From contig CAJVXR010000002.1 of assembly GCA_913009535.1 (NCBI GenBank), positions 1 to 49,717 on the forward strand: 49,717 nucleotides of DNA. The letters run 5' to 3'. Numbering within the stretch: the first letter of the stretch is position 1; every line of letters starts with the position of its first letter. This stretch comes from an uncultured Flavobacteriales bacterium. Its GTDB lineage: Bacteria > Bacteroidota > Bacteroidia > Flavobacteriales > Flavobacteriaceae. Shown here one piece after another: positions 26,001-35,151 of this stretch. The position numbers were made by a program, and so were the translations under genes. The notes under the pieces were generated by a model. That model was given only the letters and a program-made list of their open reading frames with translations. It ran no database searches and was not told the DNA's origin.

Positions 26001-28637
26001 ATGAGTGTTTTACCAAACTATATTTCTTCTGATGTTGAACAAAAATGGTATTCATATTGGTTAAAAAACAAATACTTCCATTCTATCCCTGATGATAGGG
26101 AGCCTTATACTATAGTAATTCCACCACCAAATATTACAGGAATTTTACATATGGGGCATATGCTCAATAATACTATTCAAGATATTTTAATTAGAAGGGC
26201 TAGGTTACAAGGGAAAAATGCTTGTTGGGTTCCAGGCACTGATCATGCTTCAATTGCAACTGAAGCAAAGGTTGTAGATAGTTTAAAAAAACAAGGAATT
26301 AACAAGAATGACTTAGACAGAGAAACTTTTTTAAAACATGCTTGGGAGTGGAAAAATAATTATGGTGGAATTATCTTAGAGCAACTAAAAAAGTTAGGAT
26401 GCTCTTGTGATTGGGATAGAACTAAATTTACTATGGATGATTCTATGAGCGATTCTGTAATTTCAACATTCATAGATTTACACAAAAAAGGTCTTATTTA
26501 TAAGGGCTATAGAATGGTTAATTGGGACCCGGATGCTATGACAACCCTGTCTGATGAAGAGGTTAACTATATAGAAAGAAAGGATAACCTTTATTACATA
26601 AAATATAGAATTGAAAATGAAGATAATTTTATTACAATAGCAACTACAAGACCTGAAACAATTTTTGGTGATAGTGCAATTTGTATTAATCCCAACGATA
26701 TTAGATTTGAAAATTTAAAAAATAAAAGAATCATTGTCCCAATTTGTAACAGATCTATTCCAGTTATTGAAGATGATTATGTAGATATTGAATTTGGGAC
26801 AGGTTGCTTGAAAGTTACACCTGCACATGATTTAAACGATAAACTAATAGGGGATAGGCATAACCTCGAAGTTATAGATATTTTAAATGATGATGCTTCT
26901 TTAAATAAGCATGGATTAGAGTTTGAAGGAAAAAATAGATTTGTTGCTAGAAAAGAGGTTGTAAAAAAATTAACTGAATTAGGTTTGTTAGATAAAACTG
27001 AACAAATAATTCATAATGTTGGAGTCAGTGAAAGAACTAATGCTATAATAGAACCAAAGTTTAGTGATCAGTGGTTTTTAAAAATGGAAGAATTAGTTAA
27101 GCCTGCTATAAAGTCAGTGTTAGAAGATGATGAAATTAAATTATTTCCAAAGAAATTTGAAAACACATATAGACATTGGTTAGAAAATATTAGAGATTGG
27201 AATATATCCAGGCAACTTTACTGGGGTCAACAAATCCCTGCCTATTATTATGGCACAGCAAAGGAAGATTACGTTGTTGCAAGCAATATTGAAGATGCAT
27301 TAATTATTGCAATAGAAAAAACAAACAATAAAAGTTTAAAATTAACTGATTTAAGACAAGAATCTGACGTTCTTGACACTTGGTTTTCATCTTGGTTATG
27401 GCCAATAAGTGTTTTTGATGGTATTAATAATCCAGATAATGATGAAATAAATTATTATTATCCTACAAATGATTTAGTTACCGGTCCAGATATATTATTC
27501 TTTTGGGTGGCACGTATGATAGTTGCAGGTTATGAGTTCAAGAATGCTAAGCCTTTTTCAAATATTTATTTGACTGGATTAGTTAGGGATAAGCAAAGAA
27601 GAAAAATGAGTAAGTCATTAGGAAACTCACCGGATGCATTGAAATTGATTAAGGATTATGGTGCGGATTCTGTGCGTGTAGGTTTACTACTTAGTTCATC
27701 AGCAGGTAATGACTTAATGTTTGATGAGTCTTTGTGTAAGCAAGGTAAATCCTTTTCAAATAAAATATGGAATTCATATAAATTAATTAATGGTTGGGAT
27801 GTTAAAGAAATTGATCAGCCTGACTATTGTAAATCATCAATCCAATGGTATGAAAATAAGTTTCAATCTGTTTTAATTGAAATAGAAGATCATTTTAGTA
27901 AATATAGACTTAGTGATGCTCTGATGTGTGTTTATAAGCTTATTTGGGATGATTTTTGTTCTTGGTTGTTAGAACTTATTAAGCCTGAATACCAGCAACC
28001 GATAGATAAATCTACTTTCGACTCGGTTATAAAAATAGTTGAAAATAATTTAAGAATTCTTCATCCATTTATGCCTTTTATCTCTGAAGAGATATGGCAA
28101 AATATTTCAGATAGAGATCCAAGTCAAGCTTTGATAATCTCCAGATGGCCTTCTGTTAATGAAATTGATAAAACTATTATTGAAGATTTTAATTTTATTT
28201 CTCAAGTAATAAGTGGTATTCGAACTATAAGAAAAGAGAAAAACTTATCCTTTAAAAATCAAATTGAGCTACATGTTCTAAATAATGAAAATTTCCCCTC
28301 TAATTTAGATTCAATGATTATAAAACTATGTAATATTAGTGAAGTAGTCTACACTGAAAAAGAAGTAGATAACTCTCTTTCATTTAGAGTTAAATCAAAC
28401 AATTACTATATACCAGTTGATAACAGTAATGTAAATATTGAGGAAGAAATTATTAAACTCAAAACAGAATTAAAATATACAGAAGGTTTTTTAAACTCGG
28501 TTCAAAAGAAACTATCTAATACTAGATTTGTAGAAAATGCTCCAGAACAAGTGATTCAAATTGAAAGAGTAAAGGAACAAGATGCGATATCTAAAATTAA
28601 AGCTTTAAAAGACTCGTTGAATAGCCTAGATGAGTAG
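26001..28637 (+). CDS. valS: Valyl-tRNA synthetase
   Basis: Class I aminoacyl-tRNA synthetase charging tRNA-Val. 878 residues, normal for Bacteroidota. PPPNITGILHMGHM holds the HIGH-type motif HMGH at 50-53, KMSKS is at 535-539, and the editing (CP1) domain carries TTRPETIFGD. The signature WDPDAMTTLSDEEV and the C-terminal coiled coil (about 815-878) separate it from IleRS and LeuRS. It is convergent with psd, with 5 bp between stops. Confidence 0.97.
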   Translation: MSVLPNYISSDVEQKWYSYWLKNKYFHSIPDDREPYTIVIPPPNITGILHMGHMLNNTIQDILIRRARLQGKNACWVPGTDHASIATEAKVVDSLKKQGINKNDLDRETFLKHAWEWKNNYGGIILEQLKKLGCSCDWDRTKFTMDDSMSDSVISTFIDLHKKGLIYKGYRMVNWDPDAMTTLSDEEVNYIERKDNLYYIKYRIENEDNFITIATTRPETIFGDSAICINPNDIRFENLKNKRIIVPICNRSIPVIEDDYVDIEFGTGCLKVTPAHDLNDKLIGDRHNLEVIDILNDDASLNKHGLEFEGKNRFVARKEVVKKLTELGLLDKTEQIIHNVGVSERTNAIIEPKFSDQWFLKMEELVKPAIKSVLEDDEIKLFPKKFENTYRHWLENIRDWNISRQLYWGQQIPAYYYGTAKEDYVVASNIEDALIIAIEKTNNKSLKLTDLRQESDVLDTWFSSWLWPISVFDGINNPDNDEINYYYPTNDLVTGPDILFFWVARMIVAGYEFKNAKPFSNIYLTGLVRDKQRRKMSKSLGNSPDALKLIKDYGADSVRVGLLLSSSAGNDLMFDESLCKQGKSFSNKIWNSYKLINGWDVKEIDQPDYCKSSIQWYENKFQSVLIEIEDHFSKYRLSDALMCVYKLIWDDFCSWLLELIKPEYQQPIDKSTFDSVIKIVENNLRILHPFMPFISEEIWQNISDRDPSQALIISRWPSVNEIDKTIIEDFNFISQVISGIRTIRKEKNLSFKNQIELHVLNNENFPSNLDSMIIKLCNISEVVYTEKEVDNSLSFRVKSNNYYIPVDNSNVNIEEEIIKLKTELKYTEGFLNSVQKKLSNTRFVENAPEQVIQIERVKEQDAISKIKALKDSLNSLDE

Positions 28638-28642
28638 ATTTT

Positions 28643-29287
28643 TTAAATATTTGCAATTATATCTTCTGCACCTTTTACTTTTTGATTTAATTTGACATTT
28701 ATCTTCGTATTAAGAGGTAAAAACAAATCAACTCTTGACCCAAATTTTATAAAACCGGCATCCTCTCCTTGATTAACTTTTGAGCTTTTTTTAGCATAAT
28801 TTACAATTCTTCTTGCTAAGGCTCCAGCTATTTGTCTATAAAGAATCTCTGCAGATGATTCATTTTTTATAACTATAGTTGTTCTTTCATTTTCTGTACT
28901 AGATTTTGGATGCCAAGCAACCAAGTATTTGCCCGGGTGATATTTAGAAAATAACACTTCTCCACTAACAGGATACCTTGTTACATGAACATTAATTGGT
29001 GACATAAAAATGCTAACCTGAATTCTTTTATCTTTAAAATACTCGGGTTCATAAACCTCCTCAATAACTACTACTTTCCCATCCACTGGAGATACTACAT
29101 GGTTATTTCCAAAGCTTGTAATTCTCTTAGGGTTTCTAAAAAATTGTAAAACTATTATAAGCTGTCCAATCAGAAATAGTTGTATATACATCTTGTATTC
29201 AATAGAAAAATAATCCAATAGAAGGAATATTGTTACTATTATGCTAAATGTAATTAATATGATTTTATGACCTTCTTTATGAAACAT
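28643..29287 (-). CDS. psd: Phosphatidylserine decarboxylase proenzyme
   Basis: Makes phosphatidylethanolamine from phosphatidylserine. The 214-residue length fits the short (archaeal/Bacteroidota-type) proenzyme. Two hydrophobic helices lie at about 9-26 and 33-50. SPVDGKVV at 66-73 and HVTRYPVSG at 101-109 are family motifs. Self-cleavage should occur at Gly183-Ser184 in KFGSRVDLF, Ser184 becoming the pyruvoyl group. Its start overlaps the cdsA end by 11 bp, so CDP-diacylglycerol synthase and psd are coupled; phosphatidylserine synthase is not in the window. Confidence 0.94.
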   Translation of the reverse strand: MFHKEGHKIILITFSIIVTIFLLLDYFSIEYKMYIQLFLIGQLIIVLQFFRNPKRITSFGNNHVVSPVDGKVVVIEEVYEPEYFKDKRIQVSIFMSPINVHVTRYPVSGEVLFSKYHPGKYLVAWHPKSSTENERTTIVIKNESSAEILYRQIAGALARRIVNYAKKSSKVNQGEDAGFIKFGSRVDLFLPLNTKINVKLNQKVKGAEDIIANI

Positions 29288-30101
29288 AATCTAAAAAAAT
29301 TAAAAATAAATATATAAATGGGGAAGCGATTATTATACTATCTAACCTATCTAACAGCCCGCCATGACCTGGAAGGATTATTCCGCTATCCTTTACTTGA
29401 GCCTGTCTCTTGTATTTTGATTCAACTAAGTCACCTATAGTGCCAAAAACACTTACTATGATGCCGATAAATAGCCAGTTTGAATTTGTTAATGAAGTCT
29501 CTGTAAAATAGCTAATTGCATAACTACCTAGGCATGTAAAAAATAAGCCTCCAAAAAATCCTTCAATAGTTTTATTTGGGGATACACTTTCAAATAGCTT
29601 TTGTTTCCCAAAATTTTTACCAATTATAAACGCAAACGAATCATTTATCCAAGCAAGTACAAAAACACCTAATATAATTCCAGAATTAAAACTCGAAAAG
29701 AACATTGGTATTAGAGCAATAAAAACAAAGGAACTGGATAGGTAAAAAGTAGAAGCTATATAATTTTTAGATAAGAATCTTGGTAGATTTTTTTTTACAA
29801 AAAGATCTCTGATTAAAAATATTAAAACAAAAACACTAAAAACCAGTAGTATTTCTTTGCTTTCGTTAAAAAAAGAATTGCTAATTAAAATATATTCAAA
29901 GTATGTAAAGTACAGGTATAAAAAAACAAATATTAAATGTGAAATAGTTCTTTTTTGATTAACTAATCTGCTAAACTCTATATTGCAGATTACCCCAAAA
30001 ACAAATATTAATATTATGAATGCTATTTGTGACTTTAGTGATAACAAAAATAATGATGCGTAAACTAAACCAGAAACTGTTCTCTTTAAAAGTTCTTTCA
30101 A
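29277..30101 (-). CDS. cdsA: Phosphatidate cytidylyltransferase (CDP-diacylglycerol synthase)
   Basis: Integral membrane enzyme (274 residues, seven to eight helices) that makes CDP-diacylglycerol, the precursor of phospholipids. The C-terminal CdsA signature is complete: GDLVESKYKRQAQVKDSG, then LPGHGGLLDRLDS with the catalytic Asp pair. The start is TTG at 30101; an in-frame stop lies four codons upstream and no internal ATG precedes the membrane core, so TTG is the real start. It lies 9 bp after the LUD-domain gene and overlaps psd. Confidence 0.95.
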   Translation of the reverse strand: MKELLKRTVSGLVYASLFLLSLKSQIAFIILIFVFGVICNIEFSRLVNQKRTISHLIFVFLYLYFTYFEYILISNSFFNESKEILLVFSVFVLIFLIRDLFVKKNLPRFLSKNYIASTFYLSSSFVFIALIPMFFSSFNSGIILGVFVLAWINDSFAFIIGKNFGKQKLFESVSPNKTIEGFFGGLFFTCLGSYAISYFTETSLTNSNWLFIGIIVSVFGTIGDLVESKYKRQAQVKDSGIILPGHGGLLDRLDSIIIASPFIYLFLIFLDYVS

Positions 30102-30110
30102 CTTAATTAA

Positions 30111-30719
30111 TTATTGGTTTTCTAACAGTATCAAATATAAGTTTTTTGAACTACTTCCATAGCTTAAAAAATCTTTATCATTACAATCTTTAAAATGCTT
30201 TAAATTAGTTATGTTACTTGGAATTAATTTTCCGCTATTTTTAATCCCTGCTAATCCTTCACTTATGTTATTGATTAGTTGGTCAGTTTTAGCTAAAATT
30301 ATTATATCTGCTGGAAGTTCAGCTAGTTTTTTTTCTGCAACTTGATTAGAAGATATTAATATAGATCCATCATCAGCGATTAAATATTCACAGGTAGATA
30401 CAAGGCATATAGAATTTTCATTTATATTTTTCGAAAAAGAATATTCTAACTTAAATCTTTTAGATATAGTTTTATCAATGCAAATTAAATTAGATATGTC
30501 CCAACTATTTTCATTTAAAATTAATGATATATTTTTATTTACTTCATTTTCGTTATCAGAGTACAAAAATTTACCTCCATTTTGGATGAAATTTTTAACA
30601 AACCTATTATCAGTTGGAGTTTCAAGTTTAGGCATGAAATCACTTTCCTCTTCAAAACTAGCCTTGCTAGAGGTTTTTGGTTTTTTACCTTTACTAAATA
30701 TGTTTTTGAAAAAATTCAA
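30111..30719 (-). CDS. LUD-domain (LutC-like) protein
   Basis: A 202-residue cytoplasmic protein with the LUD/DUF162 fold found in LutC of lactate utilisation: an N-terminal basic segment, then a domain with SICLVSTCEYLIADDGSI-type strands, LPADIIILAKTDQLI and a C-terminal LYLILLENQ. Neither lutA nor lutB is nearby; its fixed place between ftsH and cdsA in Bacteroidota suggests a different role, unknown. The start is TTG at 30719; no in-frame ATG is available, and the phase is set by the MNFFKNIF-like N terminus. Confidence 0.85.
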   Translation of the reverse strand: MNFFKNIFSKGKKPKTSSKASFEEESDFMPKLETPTDNRFVKNFIQNGGKFLYSDNENEVNKNISLILNENSWDISNLICIDKTISKRFKLEYSFSKNINENSICLVSTCEYLIADDGSILISSNQVAEKKLAELPADIIILAKTDQLINNISEGLAGIKNSGKLIPSNITNLKHFKDCNDKDFLSYGSSSKNLYLILLENQ

Positions 30720-30786
30720 ATCAGAAAATATAAATTACATATATACCCAAATATATAAATTCAAATATTAATTATATGTATATACA

Positions 30787-32709
30787 TTATGAATTTATCA
30801 CTTCTTTATCAAAAGGCCTCTTGCCAAATATTTTTTCTAAATTATCTTTAAAAATAACTTCTTTATCTAATAATACTTCTGCTAGTTCTACTAATTTACT
30901 TTTGTTATTTTGTAATAATTTAATAGCTCTTTGATATTCTTTTTCAATTATTGATGAAATTTCTTTATCAATTGTTTCTGCAGTTTTTTCACTATATGGT
31001 TTTGTAAATCCATATTCATTCCCATTAGAAGAGTCATAATATGTTATATTTCCAACTTTGTCATTTAATCCATATACTGTAACCATTGCTCTGGCTTGTT
31101 TTGTAACCTTTTCTAAGTCACTAAGTGCTCCAGTTGATATTTTATTAAATATGACTTTTTCTGCTGCTCTACCACCTAATGCAGCACACATTTCATCTAG
31201 CATTTGCTCAGGTCTTACAATTAATCTTTCTTCTGGTAAATACCATGCAGCACCTAGAGATTGTCCTCTTGGTACTATAGTTACTTTAACTAATGGAGCC
31301 GCGTGTTCCAACATCCAACTAACTGTCGCATGCCCAGCTTCATGATACGCTACAGCTTTTTTCTCTGCTGGAGTTATTATTTTATTTTTTTTCTCTAACC
31401 CACCAACTATTCTGTCAACAGCATCTAAAAAATCTTGTTTACCCACTGATTTTTTATTTTTTCTTGCAGCTATTAATGCAGCTTCGTTACAAACATTTGC
31501 TATATCAGCACCAGAAAAACCTGGTGTTTGTTTAGATAAAAATTCTACATCTAAATTTGTAGCTTTTTTCAATGGTCTTAAGTGAACTTTAAAAATTGCT
31601 TTTCTTTCTCTTACATCAGGTAAGTCTACGAATATTTGTCTATCAAACCTTCCAGCTCTCATCAATGCTTTATCTAGCACATCAGCTCTGTTTGTTGCAG
31701 CTATTACAATCACATTTGTATTGGTGCCAAAACCATCCATTTCTGTTAGTAGTTGATTTAATGTGTTCTCACGTTCGTCATTACCACCAGTCATATTGCT
31801 TTTTCCTCTAGCTCTACCGATAGCATCAATTTCATCAATAAATATTATTGCTGGAGACTTATCTTTAGCCTGCTTAAATAAATCTCTAACTCTAGATGCA
31901 CCAACTCCAACAAACATTTCAACAAAATCTGATCCAGATAAAGAGAAAAATGGAACTTTTGCTTCTCCAGCTACAGCTTTAGCTAATAATGTTTTTCCAG
32001 TCCCTGGAGAACCTACTAACAGTGCCCCTTTTGGAATTTTGCCACCAAGTGCTGTATATTTAGATGGGTTTTTTAAAAAATCAACTATTTCTTGAACTTC
32101 TTCTTTTGCACCTTCCATTCCTGCTACGTCCTTAAATGTTGTTTTTACATCTGTCTTTTCGTCAAAAAGTTTAGCTTTTGACTTACCAATATTAAATATT
32201 TGTCCACCACCACCAGAACCACCTGACGACATTTTACGCATAACAAAAATCCAAACACCTATAATTAAAACAAATGGTAACATCGATAATAATAAATCAC
32301 CCCAAATGTTTTGCTCAGTTACGTAATTAACCTCTATCACCAAATTATTTTCTTCTTCATTTCTCTTTAATCTATTTTCAAAATTCTGTAAATCTCCAAA
32401 TTCAAACTTATAGCTTGCTTTTCGGGCAGATAGTGGAAAATATGCTTTTATTGTTTCTTTATGAATGTCTTTAGACGAAGCCTCTTCCGTTAAATAAACT
32501 TTAACTTCTCTTTTATTTATTATTTCAATTCTCTCTACATCACCCATAGAAACATACTCAAAAAACTTTGAAGGAGTTGTTTGATTAGCATCAGATGATG
32601 ATACCCCACCCGAAAACAATTGTAATAAAATGAATAAAAATATTATTCCACCATAAAACCAATATTGATTAATCTTGGGAGCTTTTTTATTATTTTTTTT
32701 ATTTGTCAT
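30787..32709 (-). CDS. ftsH: ATP-dependent zinc metalloprotease FtsH
   Basis: Membrane-anchored AAA+ protease for quality control and regulated proteolysis. 640 residues: transmembrane helices at about 17-36 and 138-158 flank a periplasmic domain; then a Gly-rich linker, Walker A GSPGTGKT at 233-240, Walker B IIFIDE at 288-293, the second region of homology RAGRFDRQI, and the zinc site HEAGH with His456, Glu457 and His460. A complete family member. Cotranscribed with rsfS, which ends 10 bp upstream; the LUD gene starts 67 bp downstream. Confidence 0.98.
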   Translation of the reverse strand: MTNKKNNKKAPKINQYWFYGGIIFLFILLQLFSGGVSSSDANQTTPSKFFEYVSMGDVERIEIINKREVKVYLTEEASSKDIHKETIKAYFPLSARKASYKFEFGDLQNFENRLKRNEEENNLVIEVNYVTEQNIWGDLLLSMLPFVLIIGVWIFVMRKMSSGGSGGGGQIFNIGKSKAKLFDEKTDVKTTFKDVAGMEGAKEEVQEIVDFLKNPSKYTALGGKIPKGALLVGSPGTGKTLLAKAVAGEAKVPFFSLSGSDFVEMFVGVGASRVRDLFKQAKDKSPAIIFIDEIDAIGRARGKSNMTGGNDERENTLNQLLTEMDGFGTNTNVIVIAATNRADVLDKALMRAGRFDRQIFVDLPDVRERKAIFKVHLRPLKKATNLDVEFLSKQTPGFSGADIANVCNEAALIAARKNKKSVGKQDFLDAVDRIVGGLEKKNKIITPAEKKAVAYHEAGHATVSWMLEHAAPLVKVTIVPRGQSLGAAWYLPEERLIVRPEQMLDEMCAALGGRAAEKVIFNKISTGALSDLEKVTKQARAMVTVYGLNDKVGNITYYDSSNGNEYGFTKPYSEKTAETIDKEISSIIEKEYQRAIKLLQNNKSKLVELAEVLLDKEVIFKDNLEKIFGKRPFDKEVINS

Positions 32710-32719
32710 TTATTTTATT

Positions 32720-33091
32720 TTAATCTTTAGATTTAACTTTGGTTAATTTTGCATCACCCCACAAACTTTCAATATCATAATATTCTCTTTTATGTTTTTG
32801 AAAAACATGAACAACTACATTGATATAATCCATTAAAACCCATTCTCCATTGTCATTTCCTTCAATGTTCCATGGTTTATCTTTTAATTCTTTACTTACA
32901 TGTTTTTGTATAGACCCAACTATTGCATTTACCTGTGTGTTGGAGTTACCTTCACAAATGATAAAATAATCACATACAGAATTATCTAATTCACGTAAAT
33001 CTAAAATATTAATATCTTTTCCTTTAATTTCTTCAATTGCCTCAATAATACTATAAATCAAGGAATCATCACTATTTTTTTTCTTAACCAC
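32720..33091 (-). CDS. rsfS: Ribosomal silencing factor RsfS
   Basis: A 123-residue member of the RsfS/Iojap family that binds ribosomal protein uL14 and blocks subunit joining. Typical motifs are IKGKDINILDLRELDNSVCDYFIICEGNSNTQV-type (about 18-53), KPWNIEG and the C-terminal WVLMDYINVVVHVF followed by REYYDIE. The start is GTG at 33091. A TAACTTTG element lies 20 nt before it. First gene of the rsfS-ftsH-LUD-cdsA-psd run and divergent from birA. Confidence 0.95.
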   Translation of the reverse strand: MVKKKNSDDSLIYSIIEAIEEIKGKDINILDLRELDNSVCDYFIICEGNSNTQVNAIVGSIQKHVSKELKDKPWNIEGNDNGEWVLMDYINVVVHVFQKHKREYYDIESLWGDAKLTKVKSKD

Positions 33092-33101
33092 TTATCAGTT
33101 T

Positions 33102-33109
33102 TATATTTG
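33102..33109 (+). promoter_or_regulatory. -7 element for birA
   Basis: TATATTTG, an exact TAnnTTTG core, 32 nt before the birA ATG. It lies back to back with the rsfS element, only 2 bp away. Confidence 0.6.
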
Positions 33110-33111
33110 TA

Positions 33112-33119
33112 CAAAGTTA
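33112..33119 (-). promoter_or_regulatory. -7 element for rsfS-ftsH operon
   Basis: TAACTTTG on the minus strand, exact TAnnTTTG, 20 nt before the rsfS GTG start. Together with the birA element it forms the small palindrome TTTGTACAAA. Confidence 0.6.
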
Positions 33120-33141
33120 TTATTTTTTTTACTTTAAACAC

Positions 33142-33873
33142 ATGAATATAATCAAACTTAATGCCATTGATTCCACAAATGATTATTTAAAGAATTTATT
33201 GGATAAAAAACCTATTATTGATTACACAGTAGTTACCGCAAATTTTCAAAATAAAGGTAAGGGACAAATGGGTAGTTTTTGGGAATCTGAATCAGGTAAA
33301 AACTTGATATGTAGTGTCTACCTTTCTAATTCGTTCATTAAATTAAGTAACCAGTTTGTGATTAATATAATTGTTTGTCTAGCTATTAAAAAATCATTAC
33401 ACAAATTTAATATCCCTCAGCTCTCTGTTAAATGGCCAAACGACATTATGTCAGGAAGTTCTAAGATATGTGGCGTGTTAATTGAAAATATTGTTAAAAA
33501 CAGCTCTATTCAAGATATTATAATTGGAATTGGTTTAAATGTAAATCAAACAATATTTAAAAACTCTCCAAATGCTACATCAATAAAAACAATTAATGGA
33601 AAATTTTATAACACGGAAGAAATTCTTTTTGAAATTATTAGTAATATAAAATCTTATTATACTTTTTTAGAAAAGGATAATCTTTCATATTTATATAAAT
33701 TATATGATGACAATCTATATCGAGTTAATAAAGTATCTATGTTTAGATTAGCAGATGAAAAATTGGTTTCTGGTTTTATTAGTGGGGTCAATGAATTTGG
33801 AATGCTGAAAATAATTATGGAAGATAATCTAGAAAAAACTTTCGGAATAAAAGAAATTTCAATAGTGAACTAA
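33142..33873 (+). CDS. birA: Biotin--[acetyl-CoA-carboxylase] ligase
   Basis: Attaches biotin to biotin carboxyl carrier protein. 243 residues covering only the catalytic and C-terminal SH3-like domains; the N-terminal DNA-binding domain of E. coli BirA is absent, so it is not a repressor. Visible motifs: IDSTNDYLK at 9-17, the biotinyl-AMP loop as NKGKGQMGSFWES (GRGRxGR-like with changes), SVKWPNDIM with the catalytic Lys, and KICGVLIEN. Convergent with pyrE, 9 bp between stops. Confidence 0.93.
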   Translation: MNIIKLNAIDSTNDYLKNLLDKKPIIDYTVVTANFQNKGKGQMGSFWESESGKNLICSVYLSNSFIKLSNQFVINIIVCLAIKKSLHKFNIPQLSVKWPNDIMSGSSKICGVLIENIVKNSSIQDIIIGIGLNVNQTIFKNSPNATSIKTINGKFYNTEEILFEIISNIKSYYTFLEKDNLSYLYKLYDDNLYRVNKVSMFRLADEKLVSGFISGVNEFGMLKIIMEDNLEKTFGIKEISIVN

Positions 33874-33882
33874 TTTTTTAAC

Positions 33883-34518
33883 CTACCATTTTGAAGGGTT
33901 TTTATTCCAGGACTTAAGTTCTTCTAGCTCCGATGAATTAATATAATTATTCTTGAGTGCACAATCAATAAGTGTTTTATAGTTACTTAATGTTTCTAAT
34001 TTTAAATTTTCATTTTTAAAATTTTCAAATGAAATATCAAATCCATAAGTAAATATAGCTACCATACCGATTACTTCAATCTCATGTTCTCTTAAAGCTC
34101 TTACGGCATTTATACTACTGTTACCTGTGCTAATTAAATCTTCAATAACTACAACCTTTTGAGAAGAGTTTATTTTACCTTCAATTTGATTTTTTCTACC
34201 ATGTTTTTTTGCTTCAGGCCTTACATATATGAATGGAAGATCTAAAAAATCTGCTACTAACATCCCAATTCCAATTGCACCAGTAGCTACTCCTGCTATC
34301 ACGTCAGGTTTACCAAATTTTCCAATTAAAAGTTTAGATAATTCTTCTTTTACTTCATTTCTTACATTTGGGAATGATAGTATTGTTCTGTTGTCACAAT
34401 AAATAGGTGAATTCCAACCTGAAGCCCATTTAAAGGGTTCATTAGGGTTTAATTTGATGGCATTAATCTTTAGTAATGTTTCTGCAATTTTTAATTCTAT
34501 ATTATCTAATTGATCCAT
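33883..34518 (-). CDS. pyrE: Orotate phosphoribosyltransferase
   Basis: Makes OMP from orotate and PRPP in pyrimidine synthesis. With ATG at 34518 the protein has 211 residues, the usual size; a TTG six codons upstream (34536) is a possible longer start but adds nothing conserved. Motifs: FKWASGWNSPIYCDNR near the N terminus, GVATGAIGIG, the catalytic loop region RPEAKKHGRKNQIEG, and the PRPP-binding VVVIEDLISTGNSS. Convergent with birA and divergent from the Nudix gene. Confidence 0.95.
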   Translation of the reverse strand: MDQLDNIELKIAETLLKINAIKLNPNEPFKWASGWNSPIYCDNRTILSFPNVRNEVKEELSKLLIGKFGKPDVIAGVATGAIGIGMLVADFLDLPFIYVRPEAKKHGRKNQIEGKINSSQKVVVIEDLISTGNSSINAVRALREHEIEVIGMVAIFTYGFDISFENFKNENLKLETLSNYKTLIDCALKNNYINSSELEELKSWNKNPSKW

Positions 34519-34543
34519 ATATACAAAACTAATCAAAAATTAA

Positions 34544-34551
34544 TATGTTTG
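34544..34551 (+). promoter_or_regulatory. -7 element for the Nudix gene
   Basis: TATGTTTG, an exact TAnnTTTG core, 18 nt before the ATG at 34570. Confidence 0.55.
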
Positions 34552-34560
34552 CATAACAAA

Positions 34561-34568
34561 CAAATATA
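34561..34568 (-). promoter_or_regulatory. -7 element for pyrE
   Basis: TATATTTG on the minus strand, 42 nt before the pyrE ATG. It interleaves with the divergent Nudix promoter, so the two may compete. Confidence 0.45.
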
Positions 34569-34569
34569 A

Positions 34570-35151
34570 ATGTATCAAGTTTTTTATAAAGGAAAAGTTA
34601 TTTTATTAACTGATGTGATCGAGCAACAAACAGGTTTAGTTGTTTTACCTCTTAAAAATATAAAGATTAAAAAGGTTATTAAAATTCTAAACAAAAAAAG
34701 TACAAAACATCTCCATTTATACCATAAAAACAGTGCTAATCTATTAAAATATTTTTTTAAATCTATCAAGACAGTAGTAGCTGCTGGGGGTAAAATCATT
34801 AATTCCAAATCGGATACACTTTTTATATATAGAAATGATAAATGGGATCTTCCTAAGGGAAAATCAGAGAAAAATGAGCTATTATCAGAAACAGCCATAA
34901 GAGAAGTTATTGAAGAAACAGGAATTAAAGGAGTTTCTATAAAAAAACCTCTTGATATTACCTATCATATATTTAAAATGGATGACGAATATAGATTGAA
35001 AATTACTTATTGGTTTGAAATGTTTAGTGATTACTCAGGAAAATTCACACCCCAATTAAATGAAAACATAACAGATGTACGCTGGATTAAAAAAGAAAAC
35101 CTTGAAAATATTAAAAATAATTCTTATCCAAATATAAAATTACTTTTCTAA
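34570..35151 (+). CDS. Nudix hydrolase
   Basis: A 193-residue protein with a perfect Nudix box, G-x5-E-x7-REV-x-EE-x-G-I, from Gly97 to Ile119, preceded by WDLPKGK. It should hydrolyse a nucleoside diphosphate linked to another moiety with Mg2+. About 65 extra residues precede the Nudix domain; they are basic with short strands and look like the N-terminal domain of flavobacterial Nudix proteins of about 200 residues. The substrate cannot be read. Its 3' end overlaps the convergent coaD stop by 4 bp. Confidence 0.92.
   Translation: MYQVFYKGKVILLTDVIEQQTGLVVLPLKNIKIKKVIKILNKKSTKHLHLYHKNSANLLKYFFKSIKTVVAAGGKIINSKSDTLFIYRNDKWDLPKGKSEKNELLSETAIREVIEETGIKGVSIKKPLDITYHIFKMDDEYRLKITYWFEMFSDYSGKFTPQLNENITDVRWIKKENLENIKNNSYPNIKLLF

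Noticed and set aside
27508..27526. TGGCACG ... TTGC inside valS, resembling a sigma-54 site
   Set aside because: The gap between GGCAC and TTGC is nine bases rather than five, and it lies within a coding region.
30776..30787. 12-bp palindrome ATGTATATACAT after ftsH
   Set aside because: Consists mostly of TA steps, which are common by chance in this AT-rich sequence; no partner feature or T run makes it a terminator or operator.
31763..32095. 110-codon plus-strand frame within ftsH
   Set aside because: Opposite strand of the highly conserved AAA domain of FtsH; amino acid content is typical of a shadow frame.
34519..34536. TTG start for pyrE six codons upstream of the ATG
   Set aside because: The extra residues are not part of the family and the ATG gives the usual length; kept only as an alternative.
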